Origin: Selenomonadales bacterium
Lineage (GTDB): Bacteria; Bacillota; UBA994
Assembly (NCBI GenBank): GCA_018335585.1
Contig: JAGXRZ010000044.1
Location: 1 to 58,363 of the forward strand
DNA length: 58,363 nucleotides
Direction of reading: 5' to 3'
The position numbers were made by a program, and so were the translations under genes. The notes beneath the pieces were generated by a model, which was given only the letters and a program-made list of their open reading frames with translations, had not been told where the DNA came from and did not search any database. Positions 49,125 through 58,087 of the stretch are shown piece after piece; positions within the stretch are counted from its first letter, which is position 1, and each line of letters starts with the position of its first letter.

Positions 49125-49263
49125 ATACAGACTTTTGGAATACCCCTGGAGGAGCGGGAGTAGCTAACTCATAGTGTGTGAGTAGCGAATTATCATCAAC
49201 TTTTGCAACATCGGCCATGAATATATTTGTATCAAGGAAAAATACGCGTTATTAGATGTAACC

Positions 49264-49291
49264 TTTAAGTTTAGTAGCAATGTGCTATACT
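49264..49291 (+). promoter_or_regulatory. probable promoter of the regulator/defence operon
   Basis: TATACT at 49286-49291 with a weak TTTAAG 16 bases upstream reads towards the Cro-like gene at 49327. The stretch 49125-49326 between the early operon and this gene holds no other recognised feature; a minus-strand frame with broken sense crosses it but is not convincing. Confidence 0.5.
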
Positions 49292-49326
49292 TATTACGTG
49301 AAAGTAATTCCATTGGAGGCGGTAAT

Positions 49327-49539
49327 ATGGCGTTCAGTTACAACAAGCTATGGAAGTTGCTGATCGACAAAAAAATGATGAAGAAGGATTTGATGGCAGC
49401 GACTGATTTAACTACTACGACTATGGCGAAATTAGGCAAAGATCTTCCGGTTAGCATGGATGTTCTGGCACGTATATGCAAGGCACTTAAGTGCAATATC
49501 GGCGACATCGTCGATTACGTCGACGAGGACACCAAATAG
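49327..49539 (+). CDS. Cro/C1-type HTH regulator (YozG-like)
   Basis: A 70-residue single-domain protein starting MAFSYNKLWKLLIDKKM with the HTH around MKKDLMAATDLTTTTMAKLG and CKALKCNIGDIVDY. GGAGGCGGTAAT precedes the ATG. It lies directly before the ABC-three-component genes, with 34 bases between, and opposite to the early operon, so it may control both. It has no oligomerisation or cleavage domain as in CI-type repressors. Confidence 0.88.
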   Translation: MAFSYNKLWKLLIDKKMMKKDLMAATDLTTTTMAKLGKDLPVSMDVLARICKALKCNIGDIVDYVDEDTK

Positions 49540-49573
49540 ACTAAAGTTTTGATTTGAGATGGAGGGGTTCGGT

Positions 49574-51016
49574 ATGAGGTTATGCTTTGGCTCATACTTG
49601 GCTGTCCTTGTTTCATGCAAGGCAGTCAACGTTGATAACAAGCAGTTGTGCGAAACACTGCTTCATTCTGTTGCCCCCAATTTTGAATTTACATTTGCCG
49701 GACAGGAAAATCCGGATAGGGTTAGAGAGGATGCTTCATCAAAGTTGTTGCGGTGCGAACAAAACCTTCCTAAAGATGTCACCGGCCCAGCCCGAAAAGC
49801 TAACCCGCAAGAAGTAGTTGTCTATTTCCGGGATAATGTCCTCAGTCTGCTGGACAGAAATCTATCAAAGCAGATAATCCTTTCTCTCAAGGACATCATC
49901 GCTAACGACCATCCTGTAAAGGTCGGCAAGAAAATGCTGGGCATCGATGATGATACGAAAGTCGAATTGGTCAGTGGAACGTCAAAGAAAGAGTTGGCGT
50001 CACAAACCGAATTCTGCTTTCATTCGTTCTTGGCGGGTGTTTTTCTATATACCGCCACCAACACTACGAACCGGAGCGGCAAGGCTACGATAAAGTCAAT
50101 CAACCGCGAGTATGTACTATCGTTCACGCCCCGTATAGGAGAGATAAAACTGCTTGAAGATGCCGAGGTAAAACGAGTTGCCTTGGTTTCTGCTGTAAAG
50201 GAAAGTACAAAATACGGAGAAGAATTTGCAGAAAATGTAGCGGAGTTTGTGGTTGACAGAATAAACCAGCTAACTCCGCCTTCGAAACAGAATGATTCCT
50301 TGCTTGTGACGCTGTTATCCGAAGCAAACGGGAACTGCCTAGAATGTGGCAAGAAACTGGGTATTCCAAAGCGTGGAAAGGTTCCGATTGGGAACTGTGA
50401 AATTGTTTATTTGAAGCAATCACCAAATGAGTCGGAGTCTTACGAAAATGCAGTAGTTCTATGTACGGATGGATGTGCGCAGCTTGTTCCTGTGATGTCG
50501 GAGACTGAAATAGAGGAGTTGCTCGAAAACAAACGTCGCTGCGCTGACATGCAGGCGTTTCTTGACAGAATATCCGGTATTAGGTTTCAAGATGAAATTG
50601 AAGCTGTGCTGCGTGAAGTACATAAAATTAAAAATGTGCAAGGACTAGAGCCAACAGACATTAAGGATTTGGTGGAGATTGAGCGTAAGATTCAAGAGCC
50701 TTTTCTTAAAGACAAAATTAATGCGAGCATGGCTCGCCTGTATAAAACCGTAAAGAGTATATGCGCTCACCTCGAACAGGAAATTGGATTTGATACGAAT
50801 ATGTTCGGGGAGCTAATGAAATCCGCTTCTATGCTTCTCGAAAATGGCGTACGCCAAAAGACAGATATAACCGACCCGCAGGAGTATATTTCCAACCTGT
50901 TGGTCGAGAATTTATACTCACAAGTTGGTCAGAGGCATAAAGACGCCTGTGAGATTATTGTTGGATATTTAGTGAAAAGGTGTGATTTGTTCAATGAGAA
51001 TGCCAAGCAAAGTTAA
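49574..51016 (+). CDS. ABC-three-component system large protein
   Basis: A 480-residue protein. The N-terminal 250 residues have no named motif. The central CLECGKKLGIPK and AVVLCTDGCAQLV give two CxxC/CxxxC pairs, a zinc site similar to HNH scaffolds but without the catalytic histidines. The C-terminal 190 residues are helical (RRCADMQAFLDRISGIRFQD and following), like ABC-3C C-terminal domains. GGAGGGGTTCGGT supports the second ATG at 49574. The gene is followed, with overlap, by the middle component and the DUF2326 ATPase. Exact function unknown; likely the effector or sensor. Confidence 0.7.
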   Translation: MRLCFGSYLAVLVSCKAVNVDNKQLCETLLHSVAPNFEFTFAGQENPDRVREDASSKLLRCEQNLPKDVTGPARKANPQEVVVYFRDNVLSLLDRNLSKQIILSLKDIIANDHPVKVGKKMLGIDDDTKVELVSGTSKKELASQTEFCFHSFLAGVFLYTATNTTNRSGKATIKSINREYVLSFTPRIGEIKLLEDAEVKRVALVSAVKESTKYGEEFAENVAEFVVDRINQLTPPSKQNDSLLVTLLSEANGNCLECGKKLGIPKRGKVPIGNCEIVYLKQSPNESESYENAVVLCTDGCAQLVPVMSETEIEELLENKRRCADMQAFLDRISGIRFQDEIEAVLREVHKIKNVQGLEPTDIKDLVEIERKIQEPFLKDKINASMARLYKTVKSICAHLEQEIGFDTNMFGELMKSASMLLENGVRQKTDITDPQEYISNLLVENLYSQVGQRHKDACEIIVGYLVKRCDLFNENAKQS

Positions 51017-51233
51017 TTCTTTCTCCGATAGTGTCATTGCCCTTTTCACGCCTATCTTGGAGAAATTAGAAGAGCGGGATATGACCCCGCATGAATTGCT
51101 CGAGGCAACACGGACGAAGGTGTCGGAGATAAGTATCTTCCTTGATGCCCTCGATTGTTTGTACATACTTGGGCGAATAGAAATACCTGACGGAACGGAG
51201 GTGCTCCATTATGTTAAAGCGGATAACGTGTGA
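50994..51233 (+). CDS. ABC-three-component system middle component
   Basis: A 79-residue protein. It is helical, with SDSVIALFTPILEKLEERD and a winged-helix-like second half (ISIFLDALDCLYILGRIEI), the pattern of small ABC-3C middle components. It starts within the last codons of the upstream gene and overlaps the ATPase start by 23 bases. In this family the middle component bridges the ATPase and the C-terminal protein. Confidence 0.75.
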   Translation: MRMPSKVNSFSDSVIALFTPILEKLEERDMTPHELLEATRTKVSEISIFLDALDCLYILGRIEIPDGTEVLHYVKADNV

Positions 51234-52890
51234 TAAGTTCAAAACCCAGCCGGAAGACTTCCGCACCGGCCTTAACGTCGTCCTTGGCAGTTCAGGCGGT
51301 AGCAATGCCATTGGCAAGTCTACCTTCCTATTGATATTGGAATTTGCGTTCGGCGGGGACAACTACTCAAAATCTGCCAAGGACGTTATCACCCATATCG
51401 GGCATCACACCATAAACTTCGTCTTTGAGTTTGACGGCCTACCATACTTCTTTTCCCGAAGTACAAGCCGCCCCTCTGTAGTGAACCGTTGTGACAGCAA
51501 ATTTCACGTTATCGAGGAAATACCCATACCTAAGTACCGCGAGTTTCTGTTTCACGAGTATAAGATATGCCTACGTGATATTACCTTCGGTGAGATTGTT
51601 GAGCGATTCTTCCGTATCTACGGACGTGGAAACCACAATGAACATAAGCCTCTACAGGGCGAGCGCGAATCGATGGCGACGGCTGTCGAGTACCTTATGA
51701 AACTTTTAGATAGGTTTGAGGACATCCAGAACCTTAAAACCGCCGAGGATAGCTACGGTATTAAGCTGAGTAAACAAGCCGAGCGCTCCGTCTCAGACAT
51801 CACAGCTAAGATTTCTGAGAACCTCGAAAAGATAGAAAGCTTGGAAGGTCGTAGAGAGAAACTGTGCAAACAGAATGAGGAAGCCAATCTGCGTGCTTTG
51901 GGCATAGACCCGCAACAAGCGGAACGTCTCGCGGAAATCAAAGGAGAATTGGGCAAATTAAACCGGCGAAAGAGCCGTCTGATATCACAGCTTAATGCCA
52001 TCCGCAACAATATGCCCGACAGCAACGGGGTACTGAATAAAGACTTCTCGGCTCTGCTCCGTTTTTTCCCTTACGCCAAAATCGATGCCTTTATTGACGT
52101 TGAAACGTTCCATGCAAAGATTAACGGCTTCCTCCGTAAGGACATTGAAGAGGAAATTTCGCGGTTGACCCCGCAGATTGAATACATAGACGCTGATATT
52201 GCATCATACGAAAAACAGATTACCGACTCAGGAATAGCTAAGTCGCTCTCACAATCTATTCTCACGCAATACGCCCGCGTGTCCCGAGAAATAGACAATC
52301 TGGTGGAAGAGAATGAAGCCCTGCGTAATGAAATGGCTCAGATAGAAAAGCGCAAGGAAATTGAGTATTTGTTAACGAGTCTTCGCAAGCGTCAAGAAGA
52401 TGCTCTTGCTAACGCACAGGCTGACGTGAACGCGGAGATGAAACGGATTAACGACATCATCACAGGTGGTCATAGAGCAGCACCCGAATTGACGCTTAGA
52501 CCGGATAAGACTTTTGAGTTTGAGACCCCAGACGATAAGAGCGAGGGCACGGCATTTAAGGGCCTAGTTGTTTTCGATCTGAGTATGCTTGCCTTAACTC
52601 CTCTTCCTGCGTTAATTCACGATTCGAGCATTGTTAAACGCATAGAGGATGCCGACTTTGAGCAGATACTCGGCTTGTACCAAGAAAGCAGTAAACAGGG
52701 CAAGCAGGTGTTCATCGCGTTTGATAAAGCGGATTCCTACACACCAAAAACCTTCCGCACGCTTGAGGAAGCGGCTGTTCTGCGCTTGTCTGTTGGCAAT
52801 GAACTGTTCGGTACTTCTTGGAGTCGGCAGACTGCTGAACCTGAGTCCAAGGAAAAAGCGGAAACTAAACAGCAAACTGACGAAGAATAA
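51211..52890 (+). CDS. DUF2326 SMC-like ATPase of the ABC-three-component system
   Basis: A 559-residue ATPase. LGSSGGSNAIGKSTFLLILE near residues 26-45 is the Walker A line with an N-glycine-rich extension. Residues about 190-410 form a long coiled coil. The C-terminal third is the DUF2326 part with FKGLVVFDLSMLALT (Walker B-like) and KQVFIAFDKADSYTPKTF. Related ATPases act in conflict systems, where they likely sense DNA structures and gate an effector. Start overlaps the middle component gene. The distal end leads directly into the methyltransferase. Confidence 0.85.
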   Translation: MLKRITCDKFKTQPEDFRTGLNVVLGSSGGSNAIGKSTFLLILEFAFGGDNYSKSAKDVITHIGHHTINFVFEFDGLPYFFSRSTSRPSVVNRCDSKFHVIEEIPIPKYREFLFHEYKICLRDITFGEIVERFFRIYGRGNHNEHKPLQGERESMATAVEYLMKLLDRFEDIQNLKTAEDSYGIKLSKQAERSVSDITAKISENLEKIESLEGRREKLCKQNEEANLRALGIDPQQAERLAEIKGELGKLNRRKSRLISQLNAIRNNMPDSNGVLNKDFSALLRFFPYAKIDAFIDVETFHAKINGFLRKDIEEEISRLTPQIEYIDADIASYEKQITDSGIAKSLSQSILTQYARVSREIDNLVEENEALRNEMAQIEKRKEIEYLLTSLRKRQEDALANAQADVNAEMKRINDIITGGHRAAPELTLRPDKTFEFETPDDKSEGTAFKGLVVFDLSMLALTPLPALIHDSSIVKRIEDADFEQILGLYQESSKQGKQVFIAFDKADSYTPKTFRTLEEAAVLRLSVGNELFGTSWSRQTAEPESKEKAETKQQTDEE

Positions 52891-52904
52891 GGAGATGGAA
52901 CCCT

Positions 52905-55256
52905 ATGTCGGCTATTAGAAATCTATTACAACAAATCACCGACCCGACGCTCCGCGAGCGGCTTACGGAGGAAGTGAACCGTATAAGTAAGAATAAGAAG
53001 TTTGGCCTGGTGTTCGAGGAACATGTCCCCGAATGCACCCCCCTTTACAACGTTCCCATTAAGCTCGGCTCAACCGTTGCCCGCAAGACAGGCAAGATGG
53101 ACAAAATATACACCATTAGGAAAATTGATGGTAAAGATGCCGTGTGTGAAAATAAAACCACACTTGAGACGGCAGCTATCCCACTGTGTGAACTTGTTTC
53201 CGTGGCACAGTTCGGCGAACCGATTTTCCCTTCACTTGAACCTATCGACAAGGTGGAAAACGCACCCGGCGACAGCCTGTGGCATACCATTATCGAAGCT
53301 GACAACTATCATGCCCTCCAACTTTTGGAGTACCTTTATGAGGGACAGGTGGATTGCATATACATTGACCCACCGTATAATACCGGGGCAAGGGATTGGA
53401 AATACAACAACGATTATGTGGATTCTAACGATGCCTATAGACATAGCAAGTGGCTGTCAATGATGAAGAAACGGCTGCTGATTGCAAAGCACCTACTAAA
53501 AGAAACAGGGATATTCATTGTCACTATTGATGATAATGAGTTATCCCATTTAGACTGTGTCTTGCTGGAGATCTTCCCAGAGTACGACAGGTTTATCGTA
53601 ACTATCGAACATAGCAAGCGCGGCAGACGCGGTAAAAATATGGCAAAGTCAAACGAGTATGCGCTTTTCTTGGTGAGGCATGGACTGGATGTTATTTGCG
53701 AAGAAACAACCATCGGCCTTGGTGGTGAAACTCGCAATCTGAGGCGTACTGGCTCCGGCTCACTTCGCGCACAACGACACAAGAAATTCTATCCAATATA
53801 CGTTGACACCACCGAACAACGTGTGATTGAGATAGGAGAATATCTCCCACTTGACGAGGAACCATCCTATGATGTTCCCGATGATGTCAAGGAGAGGCAC
53901 CCCGATAATTCTTTAAGTGTTATCTGGCCCATTGATGAGGATGGCACACAAAAGAACTGGCATTATGCGGCACCGAGAGCAAAAAGCGAAATGGAGTTAG
54001 GAAAACTCTCTGTGCGCGAGCAGAAATACGGCTGGCAAGTATACTACCAACTTAGAGAGAGGGATTCAAAAAAATACAAAACAGTGTGGACGGGTTCCCA
54101 TCTCGATGCAAGTACGCATGGCACAGAACTGCTTACCACAATATTGGGTCGGGGTCAGGCGTTTGACTTTCCCAAATCCCTATATGCTGTCTTGCAATGT
54201 CTGTATGCTTCTGTGAAGGATAACCCCAATGCCCTGGTCGTCGACTTTTTCGCTGGCAGCGGTACGACGCTCCACGCAGTTAACCTGCTGAACGCCGAAG
54301 ACGGCGGCAAACGTCGTTGCATTCTTGTCACAAATAACGAGGTGTCCGAAGCTGAGGCTCGGGAATTGAAAGAGGCGGGGTACCAGCCTGGCGACCCTGA
54401 ATGGGAAAGCCGTGGAATCTGTCGCTCGGTGACTTGGCCGCGCACAGAATATAGCATCCTCGGCAAACGTGCCGATGGCATAAAGCTGACAGGTGAGTAT
54501 TACACAAGTCAGACAACCAGTAAGGAAATCAACCGATCGTTTTATCAGCTTGGGTTTGTGGAAAACCCCGCCGCACTTACTCATGCTGCAAAGAAGCAGA
54601 TCGTCGCCCTCATCGGCAAAGATAAGTTGCCTCAGTCGCTTGTAAATACCGACAGTCGATTCGTTGTATCAGAGAAACATAACGCCTCCGTGCTTTTTGA
54701 TCCCGAAGCCGCGAATGAGTGGCTTGTCGCCCTTGAGGAGCAGGAGCATATAACTGATTTGTACATAGTGGCAAGTGAAAAAAGGACTTTCAACGAAATA
54801 AAAGCAAAAGTGGTTGAACTGCTTGGCACGCTAACAATAACTGAGCCGTTGAAACGTCCAATGAGCGATGGCTTCTCTGCCAATGTAGAATACTTCAAAC
54901 TCGGCTTTTTAGATAAGAACAGTGTGTCGCTCGGCCAACAGTTCTGTGAGATACTGCCTCTCCTATGGTTAAAAGCAGGAGCAATCGGCGAGCGCCCAGA
55001 ACTGGACGGCGTGGATATCCCGGATATGCTGATTCTGACTCAGAATTCTTTCGCAGTTCTATTGGACGAGGACTGCTATGGAAAATTTGCTGATGCTTTG
55101 CTTGAGGCGGGCAACATTAGCACGGTTTACTTCGTCACGAACTCTGAGGAGGCGTTCAGGGAGATGTCGAATGGCATAGGAATAAAGCGAACCTATCAGT
55201 TGTATCGAGACTATATTGATAATTTCGTTATCGGAAGCAGGAGGAACAACCTATGA
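52905..55256 (+). CDS. type III DNA methyltransferase (Mod)
   Basis: A 783-residue N6-adenine-type methyltransferase. IYIDPPYNTGARDW near residue 153 is motif IV; DFFAGSGTTLHAVN near 448 is motif I, so it is of beta-class order, as in type III Mod subunits. A target-recognition region lies between them, around RRGKNMAKSNEYALFLV and following. GGAGATGGAACCCT precedes the ATG. It methylates one strand of a short asymmetric site. The stop overlaps the restriction gene start by four bases. Confidence 0.93.
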   Translation: MSAIRNLLQQITDPTLRERLTEEVNRISKNKKFGLVFEEHVPECTPLYNVPIKLGSTVARKTGKMDKIYTIRKIDGKDAVCENKTTLETAAIPLCELVSVAQFGEPIFPSLEPIDKVENAPGDSLWHTIIEADNYHALQLLEYLYEGQVDCIYIDPPYNTGARDWKYNNDYVDSNDAYRHSKWLSMMKKRLLIAKHLLKETGIFIVTIDDNELSHLDCVLLEIFPEYDRFIVTIEHSKRGRRGKNMAKSNEYALFLVRHGLDVICEETTIGLGGETRNLRRTGSGSLRAQRHKKFYPIYVDTTEQRVIEIGEYLPLDEEPSYDVPDDVKERHPDNSLSVIWPIDEDGTQKNWHYAAPRAKSEMELGKLSVREQKYGWQVYYQLRERDSKKYKTVWTGSHLDASTHGTELLTTILGRGQAFDFPKSLYAVLQCLYASVKDNPNALVVDFFAGSGTTLHAVNLLNAEDGGKRRCILVTNNEVSEAEARELKEAGYQPGDPEWESRGICRSVTWPRTEYSILGKRADGIKLTGEYYTSQTTSKEINRSFYQLGFVENPAALTHAAKKQIVALIGKDKLPQSLVNTDSRFVVSEKHNASVLFDPEAANEWLVALEEQEHITDLYIVASEKRTFNEIKAKVVELLGTLTITEPLKRPMSDGFSANVEYFKLGFLDKNSVSLGQQFCEILPLLWLKAGAIGERPELDGVDIPDMLILTQNSFAVLLDEDCYGKFADALLEAGNISTVYFVTNSEEAFREMSNGIGIKRTYQLYRDYIDNFVIGSRRNNL

Positions 55257-57766
55257 GAGCAACACTATTTCCTTTCCAAGAAAGGGCACTTGCCGACTTG
55301 CACGAGAAGATACAGAAAGCACATACTCTATGGAGCGAGAGAGACCCGCAGGTCATCTCGTTTACCGCTCCCACAGGTGCGGGCAAGACCATCATTATGA
55401 CTGCTCTGTTCGAGGACATCATATTTGGTCATGCCTATGGCGTGGCAGAACCAGATTCTGTTTTTGTCTGGCTTTCGGATATGCCGGAACTGAATGAGCA
55501 GACCCGTCTGAAAATTGAGAGCAAGTCCGATAAGTTCCGAACTAGAGACATCCATGTCATTGACTCGAGCTTTGATGCGGAGTATTTCGCAGGCGGAGGG
55601 ATTTACTTCCTGAACACGCAGAAACTCGGCTCTGACAAACTGCTGACGCAGAAGTCAGACCTGCGCCAGTACACAATTTGGGAGACCCTCGCCAACACAG
55701 CAGCGCGTCAGCCAAAGTCCTTCTATGTCGTGATTGACGAAGCCCACAGGGGTACGTTCACGTCCATCCAGGCAGAAAATAAGGCGCAGTCAATCATGCA
55801 GAAATTCATCAAAGGGAGCAAAGAGGATGGGCTCCCGATAATGCCGCTCGTTATCGGTGTGACTGCCACACCGCAGCGTTTTCAGAAGCTCGTTGCGGAT
55901 ACTACTTCCACCATCCAGAAGGTAATCGTGCCACCGGAGGATGTGCGGGAGTCCGGCTTGCTTAAAGACAGGATTATCATCCATTTCCCCGACATCGCTA
56001 TCAACGCGGATATGACGATGTTCAAAGAGGCGGTCGTAAACTGGAGACAAAAGTGCACACGCTGGTCGGCTTATTGTGAGCATGAGGAAATCAAGGACCC
56101 CGTAAGACCAATCCTTGTTGTCCAGGTAGAGGACGGAAATGGGCAGGAAATCACGCAGACAGACTTAGGTGCATGTATAGATGTTCTTGAAGAATCCCTT
56201 GGCCACAAACTTCAACCGGGTGAAGTTGTACATACATTCAACGACCGTGAAACCATAAAGGTACGGGATTTGAACATCTACCGTATAGACGCCTCTCACA
56301 TTGAGGAGAATAAAACGGTAATGGTCGTCTTCTTTAAGATGAACCTTTCCACAGGCTGGGATTGTCCGCGTGCTGAAACGATGATGTCCTTCCGCCATGC
56401 AAGCGATTATACCTATATCGCCCAGCTGCTTGGGCGTATGATTCGCACACCACTTGCCCGCAGAATTGAGTCGGATGCCGAACTTAACAATGTCAGTCTG
56501 TTTCTGCCGTTCTTCGATACGGAAACGGTGAAGATGGTTGAGCAAGCCCTTCATGACAGCGAAGCAGTTGTTCCTGCCGAAACCGGCACACATAAGGAAC
56601 TTATAACGCTCAGAAGAAATCCTGCTTTTGCTGACATCTTTAAAGATATGGATTTGGTTACTTACCGCATAGATTCAGCGAGGAAACAGCCTGCTCTTCG
56701 GAGGCTTATCGCCCTTGCCCGTGCGCTTACGCAGGATATGATTGCGCCTGAAGCACGGAAGAATACTCTAAAGAAGATTCTCCAGGAGTTTGAAAAAGAG
56801 ATAGCTGCGCTAAAAGAAAGCGGCAAGTTCGCTGAAATTGAGAAAGCCGTGACAAGCTTTGCCCTTCGCACACTTACCATTGATTACGACAACAATACAC
56901 CGTATCAAGCAGCGGATATGGCTGAAACTATTGCACTGTCTGAGCTAGACCTGACAAACCTGTTCGAGAGAGCGGGAAAAATACTCGGCGAAGGTTTGCA
57001 CAAAGAATACTGGGTTCGCCACAGCAGACGCAATGCGGATGAAGTCAAGACAGAAATTATCGTTCTTGTAAGCGACAATGGGGCTATGGAGCGGCTTGAA
57101 AGCTTCGCTAGTAAGCAATTCAACGATCTGTATGATATGTTTCAGACTGCATTCCGCAAACTCAGAGAGGAACGGAAGGACACATATAAGAAGCTGGCAC
57201 TGTCCTCCACTACACCAATTGCCCTTGATTGGGATTTGCCCCAGTCCATAGATTTTTCTCTTGGAAAGAACACAGAAACATTCGATGCCCATTTGTATAT
57301 CCCCTTGGAAGGCGGTGATTTCAGAGCAAGCTTGAACGACTGGGAAAGCGGCCTTATAAAAGAGGAGCTGAAAAATGGTGCTGTTGCTTGGCTTCGCAAT
57401 CTCGACCGTAAAAAGTGGTCTTTAGAAATTCCGTATGATGTCGGTGGTGTAACCACTTCTATGTTCCCTGACTTGCTTGTCGTCCGCGCCGAAGCGCATG
57501 GATATGTGTTTGATGTGCTTGAGCCGCACGATCCAAGTAGAAAGGACAACTATCCCAAGGCGGTAGGACTTGCGAAGTTTGCTGAGAAGCACGGCGAACA
57601 TTTCGGACGCATTCAGCTTATCCGCAAGTCGAAAGGTGCTGACAGACGTGACCACTTCTATCGTTTGGATATGGGCAAGTTGAGCGTGAGAAATAAGGTC
57701 CGCGGCGTAACATCAAACGAAGAATTGGACAGGATTTTTGATTCAGACGCTGTGCGGGAGGACTGA
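55253..57766 (+). CDS. type III restriction enzyme subunit (Res)
   Basis: An 837-residue SF2 helicase/nuclease. SFTAPTGAGKTIIMTALFED near residue 36 is Walker A; VVIDEAHRGTF near 160 is the DEAH box; VTATPQRFQKLV is motif III; ARIDASHIEE and STGWDCPRAETMMSFRHA lead to QLLGRMIRTPLA (motif VI). The C-terminal nuclease has MFPDLLVV (D) but then VFDVLEPHD where a D/E-x-K is usual; this variant occurs in a subset of Res proteins. It cuts after ATP-dependent travel when two unmodified sites meet. Confidence 0.92.
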   Translation: MRATLFPFQERALADLHEKIQKAHTLWSERDPQVISFTAPTGAGKTIIMTALFEDIIFGHAYGVAEPDSVFVWLSDMPELNEQTRLKIESKSDKFRTRDIHVIDSSFDAEYFAGGGIYFLNTQKLGSDKLLTQKSDLRQYTIWETLANTAARQPKSFYVVIDEAHRGTFTSIQAENKAQSIMQKFIKGSKEDGLPIMPLVIGVTATPQRFQKLVADTTSTIQKVIVPPEDVRESGLLKDRIIIHFPDIAINADMTMFKEAVVNWRQKCTRWSAYCEHEEIKDPVRPILVVQVEDGNGQEITQTDLGACIDVLEESLGHKLQPGEVVHTFNDRETIKVRDLNIYRIDASHIEENKTVMVVFFKMNLSTGWDCPRAETMMSFRHASDYTYIAQLLGRMIRTPLARRIESDAELNNVSLFLPFFDTETVKMVEQALHDSEAVVPAETGTHKELITLRRNPAFADIFKDMDLVTYRIDSARKQPALRRLIALARALTQDMIAPEARKNTLKKILQEFEKEIAALKESGKFAEIEKAVTSFALRTLTIDYDNNTPYQAADMAETIALSELDLTNLFERAGKILGEGLHKEYWVRHSRRNADEVKTEIIVLVSDNGAMERLESFASKQFNDLYDMFQTAFRKLREERKDTYKKLALSSTTPIALDWDLPQSIDFSLGKNTETFDAHLYIPLEGGDFRASLNDWESGLIKEELKNGAVAWLRNLDRKKWSLEIPYDVGGVTTSMFPDLLVVRAEAHGYVFDVLEPHDPSRKDNYPKAVGLAKFAEKHGEHFGRIQLIRKSKGADRRDHFYRLDMGKLSVRNKVRGVTSNEELDRIFDSDAVRED

Positions 57767-57840
57767 TAGCAGATGTTCAAAAATGGGGGTAGCTATATAG
57801 CTAAATCGGGGAGTATCAACTCCATAGTGATAATCTATCT

Positions 57841-57913
57841 TTTTACGATTATCCAATCTTTCAACGATTGACCCAGAATATGCACACCCCTTCTAACTTT
57901 CAACGATAACCCC
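57841..57913. repeat. three short repeats at the prophage right end
   Basis: TTTTACGATTATCC (57841), TTTCAACGATTGACCC (57859) and TTTCAACGATAACCCC (57898) share TTYWACGATTRWCC. They lie between the restriction gene and the tmRNA gene, where the right attachment site should be. Their role could be recombinase or regulator binding. The gap 57767-57840 holds nothing recognisable. Confidence 0.5.
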
Positions 57914-57924
57914 TGTATGCTTCA

Positions 57925-57933
57925 TGGTATAAT
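57925..57933 (+). promoter_or_regulatory. extended -10 promoter-like site
   Basis: TGGTATAAT is a perfect extended -10 on the plus strand, but only a short non-coding stretch and the terminator hairpin at 57981 follow before the convergent tmRNA. It may drive a short RNA or be fortuitous. Confidence 0.4.
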
Positions 57934-57980
57934 GCAGAGGTTGTTTCTTATTGCCGCCAAACTAGACCCTGTAAATGTTA

Positions 57981-58014
57981 AAAGCCGCTCCTCTAAAATA
58001 GCAGGAACGGCTTT
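57981..58014 (-). terminator. bidirectional terminator downstream of tmRNA
   Basis: AAAGCCGCTCCT and AGGAACGGCTTT form a 12-bp stem with one G-T pair and a 10-base loop. On the minus strand it is followed by TTAACATTT, on the plus by ATTGC. It lies 74 bases past the tmRNA 3' end. Confidence 0.75.
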
Positions 58015-58087
58015 ATTGCTGGGCTTTTGGGTAAAAATAAAACCACCCACCGACAGAACAAATTCTATCAATAGATGGTAGATTATT

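Larger units (their letters stand above)
9938..57800 (-). mobile_element. siphovirus-type prophage of about 48 kb (right end approximate)
   Basis: A continuous set of phage modules: serine recombinases, lysis, tail, head, packaging, accessory, replication, early regulation, and a right-end defence operon on the plus strand. Gene order and an HK97-type head with a long tape measure indicate a long-tailed siphovirus. The left end is set by the 3' end of the recombinase gene. The right end is placed between the restriction gene (stop 57766) and the tmRNA gene (58088); no attachment core could be identified by eye. All expected structural and packaging genes look intact, so it may be inducible, although no classical repressor is seen. 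Confidence 0.85.

Noticed and set aside
48847-49167. Plus-strand frame of 106 codons
   Set aside because: It is antisense to the convincing 52-residue and 19-residue minus-strand frames and to the terminator hairpin, and has no ribosome site.
49091-49270. Minus-strand frame with a FFLDTNIF-like stretch resembling a PIN-domain start
   Set aside because: Only a few residues look family-like, the frame crosses the terminator hairpin and stops, and there is no start with a ribosome site.
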